From CAWGUU01 sp963825765 (GTDB lineage: Bacteria; Actinomycetota; Acidimicrobiia; Acidimicrobiales; AC-14), in the NCBI GenBank assembly GCA_963825765.1, contig CAWGUU010000018.1, forward strand, positions 27,584 through 91,583: a stretch of DNA of 64,000 nucleotides. Reading direction: 5' to 3'. The translations under genes and the position numbers were made by a program. Positions 1 through 8,119 of the stretch are shown in pieces (position 1 is the first letter of the stretch; each line of letters begins with the position of its first letter). The notes beneath the pieces were generated by a model. It made no database searches. It was not told where the DNA came from and was given only the letters and a program-made list of their open reading frames with translations.

Positions 1-1
1 C

Positions 2-1699
2 CACGTGGCCGCCGGCAAGGGCGACAAGGTCGCCTTCCACTGGGAGGGCGAGCCCGGCGACACCCGCACCATCACCTACGCCGACCTGTGCGAGGAGGTG
101 CAGAAGTTCGCCAACGTCCTGAAGTCGCTGGGCGTGGCCAAGGGTGACAGGGTCAACGTCTACCTGCCGATGATCCCCGAGCTGCCGGTGGCGATGCTGG
201 CCTGCGCCCGGATCGGGGCGGCCCACTCCGTGGTCTTCGGCGGGTTCTCGTCCGACGCCTTGCGTGACCGGATCAACGACGCCGAGGCCAAGGTGCTGGT
301 GACCGCCGACGGCGGGTGGCGGCGGGGCAAGGCGGTACCGCTCAAGGACAACGCCGACGCCGCCGTCGAGGGGACGCCCACCATCGAGCACGTGGTGGTG
401 GTCAAGCGCACCGGGGCCGACGTGGCGTGGGTCGAGGGCCGAGACCAGTGGTACGCCGACCTCATGGAGGGCGCCTCCGCCGACTGCCCGGCCGAGCCGA
501 TGGACTCGGAGCAGCTCCTGTACCTGCTCTACACGTCAGGCACCACGGCCAAGCCCAAGGGCCTCATGCACACCACCGGCGGGTACCTCACCCAGGTCGC
601 CTTCACCCACAAGTACGTCTTCGACCACCACCCCGACACCGACGTGTACTGGTGCGCGGCCGACATCGGCTGGGTCACCGGCCACAGCTACATCGTCTAC
701 GGCCCGCTGGCCAACGGGGCCACGTCGATCCTGTACGAGGGCAGCCCCGACTTCCCCGAACGTGACCGGTGGTGGTCGATCGTCGAGCGCTACAAGGCGA
801 CGATCCTCTACACCGCCCCCACCGCCATCCGCACGTTCATGAAGTGGGGCGCGGAGTTCCCGGCGGGGCGCGACCTGTCGTCGCTCCGGGTGCTCGGGTC
901 GGTGGGCGAGCCCATCAACCCCGAGGCGTGGATGTGGTACTCGGAGAACATCGGCGGCGGTCGTTGCCCGGTGGTCGACACCTGGTGGCAGACCGAGACG
1001 GGCGCCATCCTCATCTCACCCCTCCCCGGGGCGACGACCACCAAACCGGGTTCGGCCACGTTTCCGCTCCCGGGGATCGCCGCCGAGGTGGTGGACGAGA
1101 AGGGCAACTGCGTGGCAGAGGGGGGTGGGTACCTCACCCTCACCCGGCCCTGGCCGAGCATGCTCCGGGGCATCTACGGCGACCCCGAGCGCTACCACCG
1201 GACGTACTGGTCACGCTTCGAGGGCCGCTACTTCGCCGGCGACGGGGCCAAGATCGACGCCGACGGCTACCTGTGGCTGCTCGGCCGGGTCGACGACGTG
1301 ATGAACATCTCCGGACACCGGATATCGACCGCGGAGGTGGAGTCGGCGCTGGTCCACCACCCCTCGGTGGCGGAGGCGGCGGTCGTCGGGGCCAAGGACG
1401 CCACCACCGGCCAGGCCATCATCGCCTTCGTCACGCTGAAGGGCGACGTGGAGGCCGACGCCGAGCACGGCGAGGCCCTCCGGCAGCACGTGGCCCAGAA
1501 GATCGGCCACATCGCCCGGCCCAAGACGGTGATCTTCACCGACGACCTGCCCAAGACCCGCAGCGGCAAGATCATGCGCCGGCTTCTCCAGGACGTGGCC
1601 GAGGGCCGAGATCTGGGCGACACGACCACCCTTGCCGACGCCGGCGTGGTGGAGGAGATCAAGAAGCGGGCCAACGCCGGCGCGGGCGATCAGGATTAA
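2..1699 (+). CDS. acs: Acetyl-CoA synthetase, 5' end missing
   Basis: Acetate--CoA ligase (AMP-forming) converts acetate, ATP and CoA to acetyl-CoA in the cytoplasm. The gene enters from the left edge already in frame; about 566 codons are visible against the usual ~650, so roughly 80 N-terminal residues are missing. The adenylate-forming signature YTSGTTAKPKG lies near visible residue 178, the WWQTETG motif near 326, the hinge GRVDDVMNISGHR near 430, and the C-terminal LPKTRSGKIMRR near 517. The lysine of that last motif is the catalytic and regulatory acetylation site in the family. The stop TAA is directly followed by the GTG of the next gene, so the two are probably co-transcribed. Identification is firm; only the start is unknown. 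Confidence 0.96.
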   Translation, partial: HVAAGKGDKVAFHWEGEPGDTRTITYADLCEEVQKFANVLKSLGVAKGDRVNVYLPMIPELPVAMLACARIGAAHSVVFGGFSSDALRDRINDAEAKVLVTADGGWRRGKAVPLKDNADAAVEGTPTIEHVVVVKRTGADVAWVEGRDQWYADLMEGASADCPAEPMDSEQLLYLLYTSGTTAKPKGLMHTTGGYLTQVAFTHKYVFDHHPDTDVYWCAADIGWVTGHSYIVYGPLANGATSILYEGSPDFPERDRWWSIVERYKATILYTAPTAIRTFMKWGAEFPAGRDLSSLRVLGSVGEPINPEAWMWYSENIGGGRCPVVDTWWQTETGAILISPLPGATTTKPGSATFPLPGIAAEVVDEKGNCVAEGGGYLTLTRPWPSMLRGIYGDPERYHRTYWSRFEGRYFAGDGAKIDADGYLWLLGRVDDVMNISGHRISTAEVESALVHHPSVAEAAVVGAKDATTGQAIIAFVTLKGDVEADAEHGEALRQHVAQKIGHIARPKTVIFTDDLPKTRSGKIMRRLLQDVAEGRDLGDTTTLADAGVVEEIKKRANAGAGDQD

Positions 1700-2239
1700 G
1701 TGTCGCAAGGAGCAGAGAAGCCGGGGCCGGAGGAGGACGTCGAGCTGCAGATCCCCTCCCACTGGGAATGGCGGGACGGCCCTGTCGAACCGGGCCCGGC
1801 CGTCGTCTTCGACATCGACGGCGTGCTCTCCGACGCCACCAACCGCCAGCACTTCCTCGAGGGGGAGGGCGACAAGAAGGACTGGCGGGGGTTCTTCGAC
1901 GCCTGCGGCGACGACCCGCTCCTCGAGGACGTGGCCGGGCTGGTCGAGGTGATCGACCGCGACCTCACCGTCGTCCTCCTCACCGGCCGGCCCGTGCGGG
2001 TGCAGCCGGCCACGCTGGCCTGGCTGGAGCGCTACGGCGTGCGCTGGGACCTGCTGATCATGCGCAACCGGGGCGACTACTCGACCGCCCCGGAGTTCAA
2101 GCGCCAGACCGTCGGCGAGCTGCGGGAACGGGGCTTCGACCTCCGCCTGGCCTTCGAGGACGACGTCCGCAACCGGGACATGTTCAAGAGCGAGGGCGTG
2201 CGCTGCGTGTACATCCACTCCGGCTACTACGAGAACTGA
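1700..2239 (+). CDS. HAD-superfamily (polynucleotide kinase 3'-phosphatase-like) protein
   Basis: A 179-residue HAD-fold hydrolase. The nucleophile motif VVFDIDGVLSDA (DxDG) sits near residue 37, motif II is LLTGRP near residue 95, and a late acidic motif FEDDVRNRDMF near residue 155 resembles the Mg-binding motif IV. This spacing recalls the small phosphatase domain of polynucleotide kinase/phosphatases and phage-type acid phosphatases, but the substrate cannot be read. The GTG start abuts the acs stop with no spacer, implying translational coupling with acetyl-CoA synthetase. No signal peptide is seen, so it is cytoplasmic. Confidence 0.8.
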   Translation: MSQGAEKPGPEEDVELQIPSHWEWRDGPVEPGPAVVFDIDGVLSDATNRQHFLEGEGDKKDWRGFFDACGDDPLLEDVAGLVEVIDRDLTVVLLTGRPVRVQPATLAWLERYGVRWDLLIMRNRGDYSTAPEFKRQTVGELRERGFDLRLAFEDDVRNRDMFKSEGVRCVYIHSGYYEN

Positions 2240-2322
2240 CACGTTCGGGCGCCACGAGAACTGGTCCCGGCCCGGCGGGTGCGCGGGGCCAGGGCTCGTC
2301 TGGTTCCACTCGACTGGCTGTT

Positions 2323-2368
2323 TCTGCTCGCGCAATTCCGCCATATAGCCGGTACTTTCGCGAGCAGA
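2323..2368. promoter_or_regulatory. Inverted repeat upstream of htpX
   Basis: TCTGCTCGCG at 2323-2332 is repeated as its exact reverse complement CGCGAGCAGA at 2359-2368. A TATAGC -10-like hexamer lies between the arms. The 245-bp gap 2240-2484 holds no other gene. The layout suggests an operator flanking the htpX promoter, but a transcript hairpin is also possible. Confidence 0.35.
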
Positions 2369-2484
2369 ACCTGCCTGCCGGTCCCGATTCCTGGCGCCCC
2401 GTGGTCCCTAAGGGACGATCTTCCGGCGAAGACCCGGAACGCGCGCCGGGGCCGGAACGTTACAGAGGGAGACAAGGAGCAGAA

Positions 2485-3336
2485 GTGAGCAAGAACACAG
2501 CCAAGACGTACGTGCTGATGGCAGGCCTCGGCGGCATGCTGGTGCTGGTGGGGTCGATCTTCGGCCGGGTCGGCACGATCATCGGCCTCCTCATCGGCCT
2601 GGCGTTCGTCGGGGGGTCCTACTGGTTCTCGGACAAGTTGGCCATCAAATCGGCCAAGGCGGTGCCGGTGACCGAGGCGGAGATGCCCGAGTACTACAGG
2701 ATCGTCCGCGAGCTCAGCACCGAGGCAGGCATGCCGATGCCGGCCCTGTACGTCACCCCCGACCTCCAGCCCAACGCCTTCGCCACCGGGCGGAACCCCC
2801 AGCACGCCGCGGTCGCGGTGACACGGGGCATCCTCAACATCCTCGACTGGGACGAGCTTCGCGGCGTGCTGGCCCACGAGCTCAGCCACGTCGGCAACCG
2901 CGACATCCTGATCGGCTCGGTGGCCGCCGCGGTGGCCATGGGCATCACCTTCGTGGCCCGGATGGCCATGTGGGGTGCCATGTTCGGCGGCGGCGGCGAT
3001 GACGACGACACCAACCCCCTTGCCATGCTGGCCTTCGCCTTGCTCGCCCCTCTCGCCGCCGCAGTGCTGCAGATGTCGCTGAGCAGGAGCCGCGAGTACG
3101 AGGCCGACCGTGCCGGGGCCCGGCTGATCCACGACGGCGAGCCGCTGGCCCGGGCGCTGGCCAAGCTCGATCGGGGTGCGAGGGCGATCCCGATGGCCGT
3201 GGATCCCACCCAGGCCTCGAAGTACATCGTCAACCCGCTGAGTGGACGCAAGGTGCAGTTCGCCAACCTGTTCTCCACCCACCCTCCGATGGAGGAGCGG
3301 ATCGCCCGCCTCCGGGCACGGGCGTGGCAGGAATAG
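2485..3336 (+). CDS. htpX: HtpX-type M48 membrane zinc metalloprotease
   Basis: A 283-residue membrane-bound zinc endopeptidase of the HtpX family, which degrades damaged membrane proteins during envelope or heat stress. The zinc motif HELSH is at residues 131-135, and the third ligand lies in SREYEADRAGA near residue 204. Two hydrophobic segments occupy residues 10-50 and two more lie near 150-200, the normal HtpX layout with the active site facing the cytoplasm. Length matches the family (~285). The GTG at 2485 is chosen because GACAAGGAGC just upstream gives a Shine-Dalgarno. The reading frame stays open far upstream, but that part is the antiphase shadow of acs and the HAD gene. Confidence 0.93.
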   Translation: MSKNTAKTYVLMAGLGGMLVLVGSIFGRVGTIIGLLIGLAFVGGSYWFSDKLAIKSAKAVPVTEAEMPEYYRIVRELSTEAGMPMPALYVTPDLQPNAFATGRNPQHAAVAVTRGILNILDWDELRGVLAHELSHVGNRDILIGSVAAAVAMGITFVARMAMWGAMFGGGGDDDDTNPLAMLAFALLAPLAAAVLQMSLSRSREYEADRAGARLIHDGEPLARALAKLDRGARAIPMAVDPTQASKYIVNPLSGRKVQFANLFSTHPPMEERIARLRARAWQE

Positions 3337-3366
3337 GTAGGACGTAGGCATAGGTAGGACGAAGGC
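3333..3366 (+). repeat. 17-bp tandem repeat over the htpX stop codon
   Basis: Two copies of a 17-bp unit (ATAGGTAGGACG plus T/A plus AGGC) run head to tail at 3333-3349 and 3350-3366 with one mismatch. The first copy contains the htpX stop TAG. Confidence 0.7.
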
Positions 3367-3378
3367 CTGAGAGTTCTC

Positions 3379-3409
3379 GCCCGGTTCCGGCTGCGGGCAG
3401 GAACCGGGC
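3379..3409 (+). terminator. Strong hairpin after htpX
   Basis: GCCCGGTTCC at 3379-3388 pairs perfectly with GGAACCGGGC at 3400-3409 across an 11-nt loop. There is no T-tract. It is a plausible intrinsic-like terminator of a high-GC actinobacterium for htpX, or a structured leader of the next gene. Confidence 0.5.
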
Positions 3410-3459
3410 GTCCCGGCGGCGAAAGGGTAGGGGTCGCGCCTACCCGCATCCGTTCGCTG

Positions 3460-4593
3460 GTGGTCCTCGTCCCGGTCGTCCTACTCCTGACGGTCAGCGG
3501 GCTTCCCGTGGCGCGGGCCCAGACGGCCCCGCCGACGCCGCCGACAACGGTGAAGGGACTGCTGGAGGACATCCTCTCCAGGCTCATTCCCCCGACGCCC
3601 CCTCCGCCTCCGCCCACCACGGCCGTCCCACCGGAGCCGGCGCCCGAACCCGCCCCGGACCCGGCGGCCGATGCGGGCCCGACGACGACGGAGCCCGGCA
3701 CCATCCCACCCGAGTTCCTGCCGATCATCAACTCCCTGCGCAAGTCCGGCCCTCGGAACAACTCCGCCCTCCTGGACGCCCTGCGGAGCCTCGAGGACCT
3801 GGGCCTGACCAGCGAGGAGGTGGCCCTGCTGGGATCGGGCCAGTTCCCGGTGGCCGGCCCGGTCAGCTACACCGACGACTGGCACGATGCCCGCTTCGGC
3901 CCGCCGTTCCACCTCCACCAGGGCACCGACATCTTCGCGGCCCGGGGGACCCCCATCCGGGCCATGGAGGCCGGTGTCGTCTCGTTCACCGACGGGGGCC
4001 TGGGCGGCAAGGGCGCCTATCTCAACGCGGTGGGCGGCACCAGCTACTACATGGCCCATCTGAACGGCTACCCCCGGGACGTGTCGAGCGGATCGCGGGT
4101 GAACCAGGGAGACGTGATCGGCTTCGTCGGCAGCACGGGGAACGCCGAGGGCGGCTCACCGCACCTGCACTTCGAGATCCGTCCCGGCGGCGGCGAGGCC
4201 ACCAACCCCAAGCCCATCCTCGACCGCTGGCTGGACGAGGCGCTCGAGGCCGTGCCGACCCTGCTGGCCTCGTTCAACATCAACGTGCCTCGCGCCGTCA
4301 CCGCGGCCGGCATGCTGCGCCGGTTCGAGGGCGGGATGTACTCCGGTTCGGGCCAGACGGCGGTCGCGCCGCTGCTGTGGGCGTCGTCGGTCAGCGCGGG
4401 CGGGGGAACGCTACGGCTGGCCGAGCTGGTGGCCATGCGCATGGCCAGCCGGATCGACTGGGACGGGCGCACCAGCGTGCAGGAGCTCCAGGCGCAGTCG
4501 CTCAGGGACGCCCGGGCGGTCGCCGGCTCGGTGCTGGCGCCGGTGACGCCGACCGTGGTGATGCGACTGCTGGGGCCGGGCCTCAGTCCCTGA
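3460..4593 (+). CDS. Secreted M23 family metallopeptidase
   Basis: An exported peptidoglycan endopeptidase-like protein of the LytM/M23 family. A hydrophobic signal segment (residues 1-20, ending near ARAQT) is followed by a Pro/Thr-rich linker (residues 22-85). The M23 domain lies at about residues 145-255, with HQGTD at 153-157 supplying the first His and Asp zinc ligands and HLHFE near 234 supplying the HxH ligand, so the site looks complete. About 110 C-terminal residues have no recognised domain. The GTG start is tentative because no good Shine-Dalgarno precedes it and the frame is open upstream. Its last 11 bp overlap the 3' end of the convergent YajQ-type gene. Confidence 0.88.
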   Translation: MVLVPVVLLLTVSGLPVARAQTAPPTPPTTVKGLLEDILSRLIPPTPPPPPPTTAVPPEPAPEPAPDPAADAGPTTTEPGTIPPEFLPIINSLRKSGPRNNSALLDALRSLEDLGLTSEEVALLGSGQFPVAGPVSYTDDWHDARFGPPFHLHQGTDIFAARGTPIRAMEAGVVSFTDGGLGGKGAYLNAVGGTSYYMAHLNGYPRDVSSGSRVNQGDVIGFVGSTGNAEGGSPHLHFEIRPGGGEATNPKPILDRWLDEALEAVPTLLASFNINVPRAVTAAGMLRRFEGGMYSGSGQTAVAPLLWASSVSAGGGTLRLAELVAMRMASRIDWDGRTSVQELQAQSLRDARAVAGSVLAPVTPTVVMRLLGPGLSP

Positions 4594-5071
4594 AGTTCTT
4601 GAACTGGAGGGGGACCCCGAAATCCTCCTCTTTCAGCGCCGCGATCACGGCCTGAAGGTCGTCCCGCTTCTTGCCCGACACGCGGACCTGGTCGCCCTGG
4701 GTCTGCGACGACACGCCCTTGACGCCGCGGGCCTTGATGAACTTGTTCACCTCGCGGGCCTTGACGTCGCTGATCCCGGCGTTGATCGATACCGTCTGGC
4801 GCACCGTGCCCTTGGCCGCGTCCTCGACGGTGCCGTATTCGAGGGCCTTGAGCGACACCGACCGGCGGACCAGCTTCTCCTCCAGCACCTGGGAGAGCGC
4901 CTTCATGCGGTCGGCGGTGGCCGACGTCAGCCGGATCTCCCCGTCGCCGAGCTCGATGCTCGACCCGGTGTCCTTGAAGTCGAAGCGGGTGCCGACCTCC
5001 CGCTGGGCCTGGTCGACGGCATTGCGGACCTCCTGCAGGTCCACCTCGGAAACCACGTCGAAGGTGGGCAT
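4583..5071 (-). CDS. YajQ family cyclic-di-GMP-binding protein
   Basis: A 162-residue cytoplasmic protein of the YajQ/DUF520 family (typically ~163 aa). It begins with the characteristic MPTFDVVSEVDLQEVRNAVDQ-type N-terminus and ends VPLQFKNFRD. Members bind c-di-GMP and in Xanthomonas act with a transcription factor; that role is family knowledge and is not shown here. The ATG at 5071 is used because upstream codons run into the tRNA-Tyr gene. The 3' end converges on and overlaps the peptidase gene by 11 bp. Confidence 0.93.
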   Translation of the reverse strand: MPTFDVVSEVDLQEVRNAVDQAQREVGTRFDFKDTGSSIELGDGEIRLTSATADRMKALSQVLEEKLVRRSVSLKALEYGTVEDAAKGTVRQTVSINAGISDVKAREVNKFIKARGVKGVSSQTQGDQVRVSGKKRDDLQAVIAALKEEDFGVPLQFKNFRD

Positions 5072-5100
5072 CACCCAAACGGTATCGTGGAATCTCCGAT

Positions 5101-5182
5101 GGGTCGGTGCCCGAGCGGCCAAAGGGAGCAGACTGTAAATCTGCCGGCACAGCCTACGGAGGTTCGAATCCTCCCCGGCCCA
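5101..5182 (+). tRNA. tRNA-Tyr (GTA)
   Basis: An 82-nt class II tRNA. The acceptor GGGTCGG (5101-5107) pairs with CCGGCCC (5175-5181), the anticodon GTA is at 5135-5137, the variable arm is long, and the T-arm is GGAGG-TTCGAAT-CCTCC. CCA is not encoded. It lies divergently to the YajQ-type gene and immediately upstream of the transposase unit, so its 3' flank is a possible integration site. Confidence 0.96.
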
Positions 5183-5277
5183 CGCAGGGAGCGTCACAAG
5201 TTGGCGGCTCCTACGTTCACAAGATGTGCGGCCGAAGGGGCGGCCGCCACGTCGTCGTTGGTTTCGGGTCGCGCAGG

Positions 5278-5304
5278 GACCCTCCTGGGTCGCCAGGAGG
5301 GGTC
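5278..5304. terminator. Hairpin between tRNA-Tyr and transposase 3' end
   Basis: GACCCTCCTGG at 5278-5288 can pair with CCAGGAGGGGTC at 5293-5304 with one bulged G and a 4-nt GTCG loop. It could terminate transcription from either side or mark the end of the element. Confidence 0.45.
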
Positions 5305-5378
5305 TCGTCGATCCACGGGGTCGCGGATAACCCGCCTGCCGGCGGGACAGGCGTCGGGCGTCGCCGCCGCTCTTGGAT

Positions 5379-6989
5379 TCAGTCGGCCTGCGGCAGGATC
5401 TCGCTCAGCCCGCCGGTACGGCGCCTGGCCCGCGGCCGCCTCGTCTTCGGACGGACGGTAAGGCCGTGCGGATCGGGCAGACCGTGCTTGGCTCGATAGG
5501 CGACGAGGGTCAGCAGGTTGGCGGCGACATGGGTGAACGTCAGCAGCAGGTTGTAGTTGACCAGGCCGAGAGAGCGGATGTAGTTCCGCCCGACCCTGCC
5601 GTAGTGGACCTTGACGGACGCGTTGGCGCTCTCGACGCCCACCCGACGGTTCTTCGACTCAACCCAGGTGCTGGTGCCATAGAGGTACTTCTGTCGGTCT
5701 CGCAGTCCCGCAGTTGCCGGGATCTGCACCGTCACCTGGTTGCAGCACGGCCGGAGGGCTTCGGCTGCCTGAGGCGGTGGAGCAACGGTGGGATTGCTGA
5801 TCGGCCGGCGAAGCGAGGGCGGCACCAGCTCGCAACGGCTGTGTCCGCCACGCTGAGCGAGGCAGGCGACCCGGATGTGTCCGTCGCCCGTCGATCGGCC
5901 CTGCTGCAGGGTCGCGGCGTAGTTGGCCCTCTCGTCGTAGCGGGCGACGAGAGCATCCCGCTCGCTCTGGCGCATCCCCGGCTTCACGGGCGGAAGGTCC
6001 CAGAGGTCCTTCGGCGTCCCCGGGCAGAACTGCCCCCCGTCGAGCACCAGGAAGCCCCGCACGTCGGGCTGGGGGTCTCGCTGCCAGCTCATCAGGTCAT
6101 GGGTGCGGTCCACTCCCATCGCTTCGAGGGGAGCGGCGAACTTGTCGACGACGGAGATGGAATAGCCCCGGTCGGCGATGAGGTGCTCGACGGCGATGCC
6201 GTCGCCGATGGTGTCCCGGACCAGGTCCACCGCCGTCTGTCCCCGGTGGGTGCCGGCCGAGGTGACGCGATGGCGCCGGATGAGCAAGGGCACCTCGGGA
6301 CCGCCCATGTTCCGGGTCTGGACCAGGAGGTGGTCCTCGTAGCCGAAGTAGGTCCCGCCCCGGCGTCCGTTCTTGGCCGGGCTGTGGCCCTCTCGGGCGT
6401 CGTCATCGAGCGTCGATCGTGTCCGTTCGCCGTCGGCGTTGGCGCCGGTCTCCACCCGGGCCCACGTCTCCACGTCGGTGCCGTCGACGCTGTAGCAGTC
6501 GCTGAGGGCGATGTCCGCCGGTGTGGTGGCGTCGAGGAGCCTGTCGGTGAACCAGCTCACGGCGTCCCCGTGCGGCGCGGACCCGTCGAGCACGGTAGGT
6601 GCCAGCTCGCCCAGCGCGTGGCGGAGGCGATGCCAGCAGTGCCAGACCTGTCGGTAGGTGACCACGTGGCCCCCGACCTCGACCTCGAGCTCGTGGCGAA
6701 GCGGCTCGGGCAGAGCCCGCAGCAGACGTGCCACCTGGGTGAGATGGTTGTCGCGCTTGAGGCCGGCGTTCATGACCAGGCCGACGAGCAGGGCCTGCAA
6801 CCGGAGCTGGCAGTCGGGCCCGGGGTGGTCGTCCAGGTGAGCTTGGAGCGCCTCGAGCTGACCGAACCGGCCGATGCAGTCGATGGCGACGCGGGCCATC
6901 TGGTCCACGGTGAGATCCATCGCCCGGCGGTCGTCGGGACCGGGCCGCTTCGGCGAGGTCGGGGCCGTGCCTGTCTGAGCGGCGCTCAT
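5379..6989 (-). CDS. DDE transposase (IS1182/IS4-like)
   Basis: A 536-residue transposase. Likely DDE residues lie in YSVDGTDVETW (near residue 175), LIADRGY (near 270) and TWVESKNRR/VGVESANA (near 460). The C-terminal helix-rich end, with SLGLVNYNLLLTFTHVAANLLTL, is typical of transposases that carry no separate DNA-cutting partner. The ATG at 6989 overlaps the stop of the upstream partner gene by 4 bp (ATGA). Terminal inverted repeats were searched for by eye on both sides and not found, so element boundaries are undefined. The frame is intact, so the element may be functional. Confidence 0.8.
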   Translation of the reverse strand: MSAAQTGTAPTSPKRPGPDDRRAMDLTVDQMARVAIDCIGRFGQLEALQAHLDDHPGPDCQLRLQALLVGLVMNAGLKRDNHLTQVARLLRALPEPLRHELEVEVGGHVVTYRQVWHCWHRLRHALGELAPTVLDGSAPHGDAVSWFTDRLLDATTPADIALSDCYSVDGTDVETWARVETGANADGERTRSTLDDDAREGHSPAKNGRRGGTYFGYEDHLLVQTRNMGGPEVPLLIRRHRVTSAGTHRGQTAVDLVRDTIGDGIAVEHLIADRGYSISVVDKFAAPLEAMGVDRTHDLMSWQRDPQPDVRGFLVLDGGQFCPGTPKDLWDLPPVKPGMRQSERDALVARYDERANYAATLQQGRSTGDGHIRVACLAQRGGHSRCELVPPSLRRPISNPTVAPPPQAAEALRPCCNQVTVQIPATAGLRDRQKYLYGTSTWVESKNRRVGVESANASVKVHYGRVGRNYIRSLGLVNYNLLLTFTHVAANLLTLVAYRAKHGLPDPHGLTVRPKTRRPRARRRTGGLSEILPQAD

Positions 6990-7582
6990 GCGGCACCTCC
7001 CCTGAGGAGCGTCCGGGCGAGCTCCGGGTCCACCGCCGGCAGGAGCCGGATGATCTCGGTCAGGCCGCAGGCGGTGCGCAACCCGGCGGCAGGCAGGAGT
7101 ACGGCCAGCGGGGTGCCCACGGCCAGGTGGTGGAGAAGCCACGTGGACCGCAATCGTCCGAGCGACAGGCGCACCCCGTCCGTCGGGTGCCCCAGCTGGA
7201 AGACGAGCGTGTTCACCGCCGTCCGTGACCCGATGATCCGTCCCTCGCCCACCCTGCGGGCGGCGGCGGCCAGTCGCTCCTCGTACGCGGCCAGGCACAC
7301 GACGGATCGGTCCGGGTTCTGGGCCCGGACGGACACGCCGTGTTCGGAGACGACCACGTCGGTCCCGAGCACGTCGGACACCCACCGGCCGTCGATGCCG
7401 CACCCGAGCCCGATGGCCATGAGGGCCTCGAACAGGTGACGGCGAATGGCGGTGCCCTGGCCGCGGGCGGCAGCCTCCAACCGGTCCAGCTCCCACGGCG
7501 AGTAGGGCGGCTGGGGGCCGGATGGGGCCGTCGCCACCTCGACTCCGTCGGCGACGGGGCCGGCTGGCGCGACGACGCTCAT
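6986..7582 (-). CDS. Transposase-associated protein, recombinase-like
   Basis: A 198-residue protein translated just ahead of the transposase with a 4-bp ATGA overlap, so the two form one unit. The stretch LSLGRLRSTWLLHHLAVGTPL near residue 145 resembles the R/W..H region of tyrosine recombinases, and an N-terminal helical block (SPWELDRLEAAARGQG) precedes it, but no clear catalytic tyrosine is present. I do not recognise a named family. It may be a DNA-binding accessory of the element, or a decayed recombinase recruited by it. Confidence 0.6.
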   Translation of the reverse strand: MSVVAPAGPVADGVEVATAPSGPQPPYSPWELDRLEAAARGQGTAIRRHLFEALMAIGLGCGIDGRWVSDVLGTDVVVSEHGVSVRAQNPDRSVVCLAAYEERLAAAARRVGEGRIIGSRTAVNTLVFQLGHPTDGVRLSLGRLRSTWLLHHLAVGTPLAVLLPAAGLRTACGLTEIIRLLPAVDPELARTLLRGGAA

Positions 7583-7662
7583 CCCCGGCTCGACGATGAG
7601 GCCGGCATCGACACCGACGAGCAGCGGCCTCGACCGCTCCGTCGCTGGGCGTCCCCGTTGGC

Positions 7663-8096
7663 GTGCAGCCTTACGCCGCGAGGCGGGCCGAGGCGGTGCC
7701 GCCCGCGGCCAGGCTCACCGGGGTCCGCACCGGTCGCCAGGAGGGCTACGACCGAATCGTTTTCGACTTCTCGGGGGCCCTCGCCGGGTCCGAGTCAGTG
7801 GAGTACGTCGCCCGGGTGACCCAGGACGGGTCGGGCGAGCCGGTGCCGTTGAGCGGCCAGGCATTCCTGAAGGTCGCGTTCTCGGTGGCCGAAGCCCATG
7901 ATGGCAGCGGAGCCCTCAGCATCCCCCAGGGAAGGCGTTTCGACCCGAGGCTCACGACCGTCAAGGAAGTCGCCCTCGCCGGGGACTTCGAGGGCTACGT
8001 GAGCTTCGGCCTCGGACTGGCGGTATGGTCGGCTTTCGCGTCTTCGAGCTGTCGAACCCTTCACGGGTCGTCGTCGACGTCGCCCACCCGTCCTAA
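7663..8096 (+). pseudogene. AMIN-like domain protein, frameshifted
   Basis: The translation GYDRIVFDFSG, followed by YVARVTQDGSG and AFLKVAFS, matches actinobacterial AMIN-like envelope proteins. The ending FRVFELSNPSRVVVDV lies in another frame, so one indel is present near 8011-8016; the repaired frame stops at 8096. Homologues normally begin with a lipoprotein signal, which is absent. The 5' end stops about 80 bp from the transposase unit, so insertion probably removed it. This is either a real pseudogene or a truncated gene with a sequencing error. Confidence 0.65.
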
Positions 8097-8119
8097 GTCC
8101 CGTGCCCGCCGGAGCCCCA

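Noticed and set aside
769..2484. Open frame extending upstream of htpX.
   Set aside because: The Arg/Gly/Pro-rich text overlaps acs and the HAD gene in another phase; the HtpX family starts at the GTG with a ribosome binding site at 2485.
5379..5499. A plus-strand continuation of genes from tRNA-Tyr (open frames starting at 5087 and 5107).
   Set aside because: They begin inside the tRNA and show no domain; the minus-strand transposase explains the open frame.
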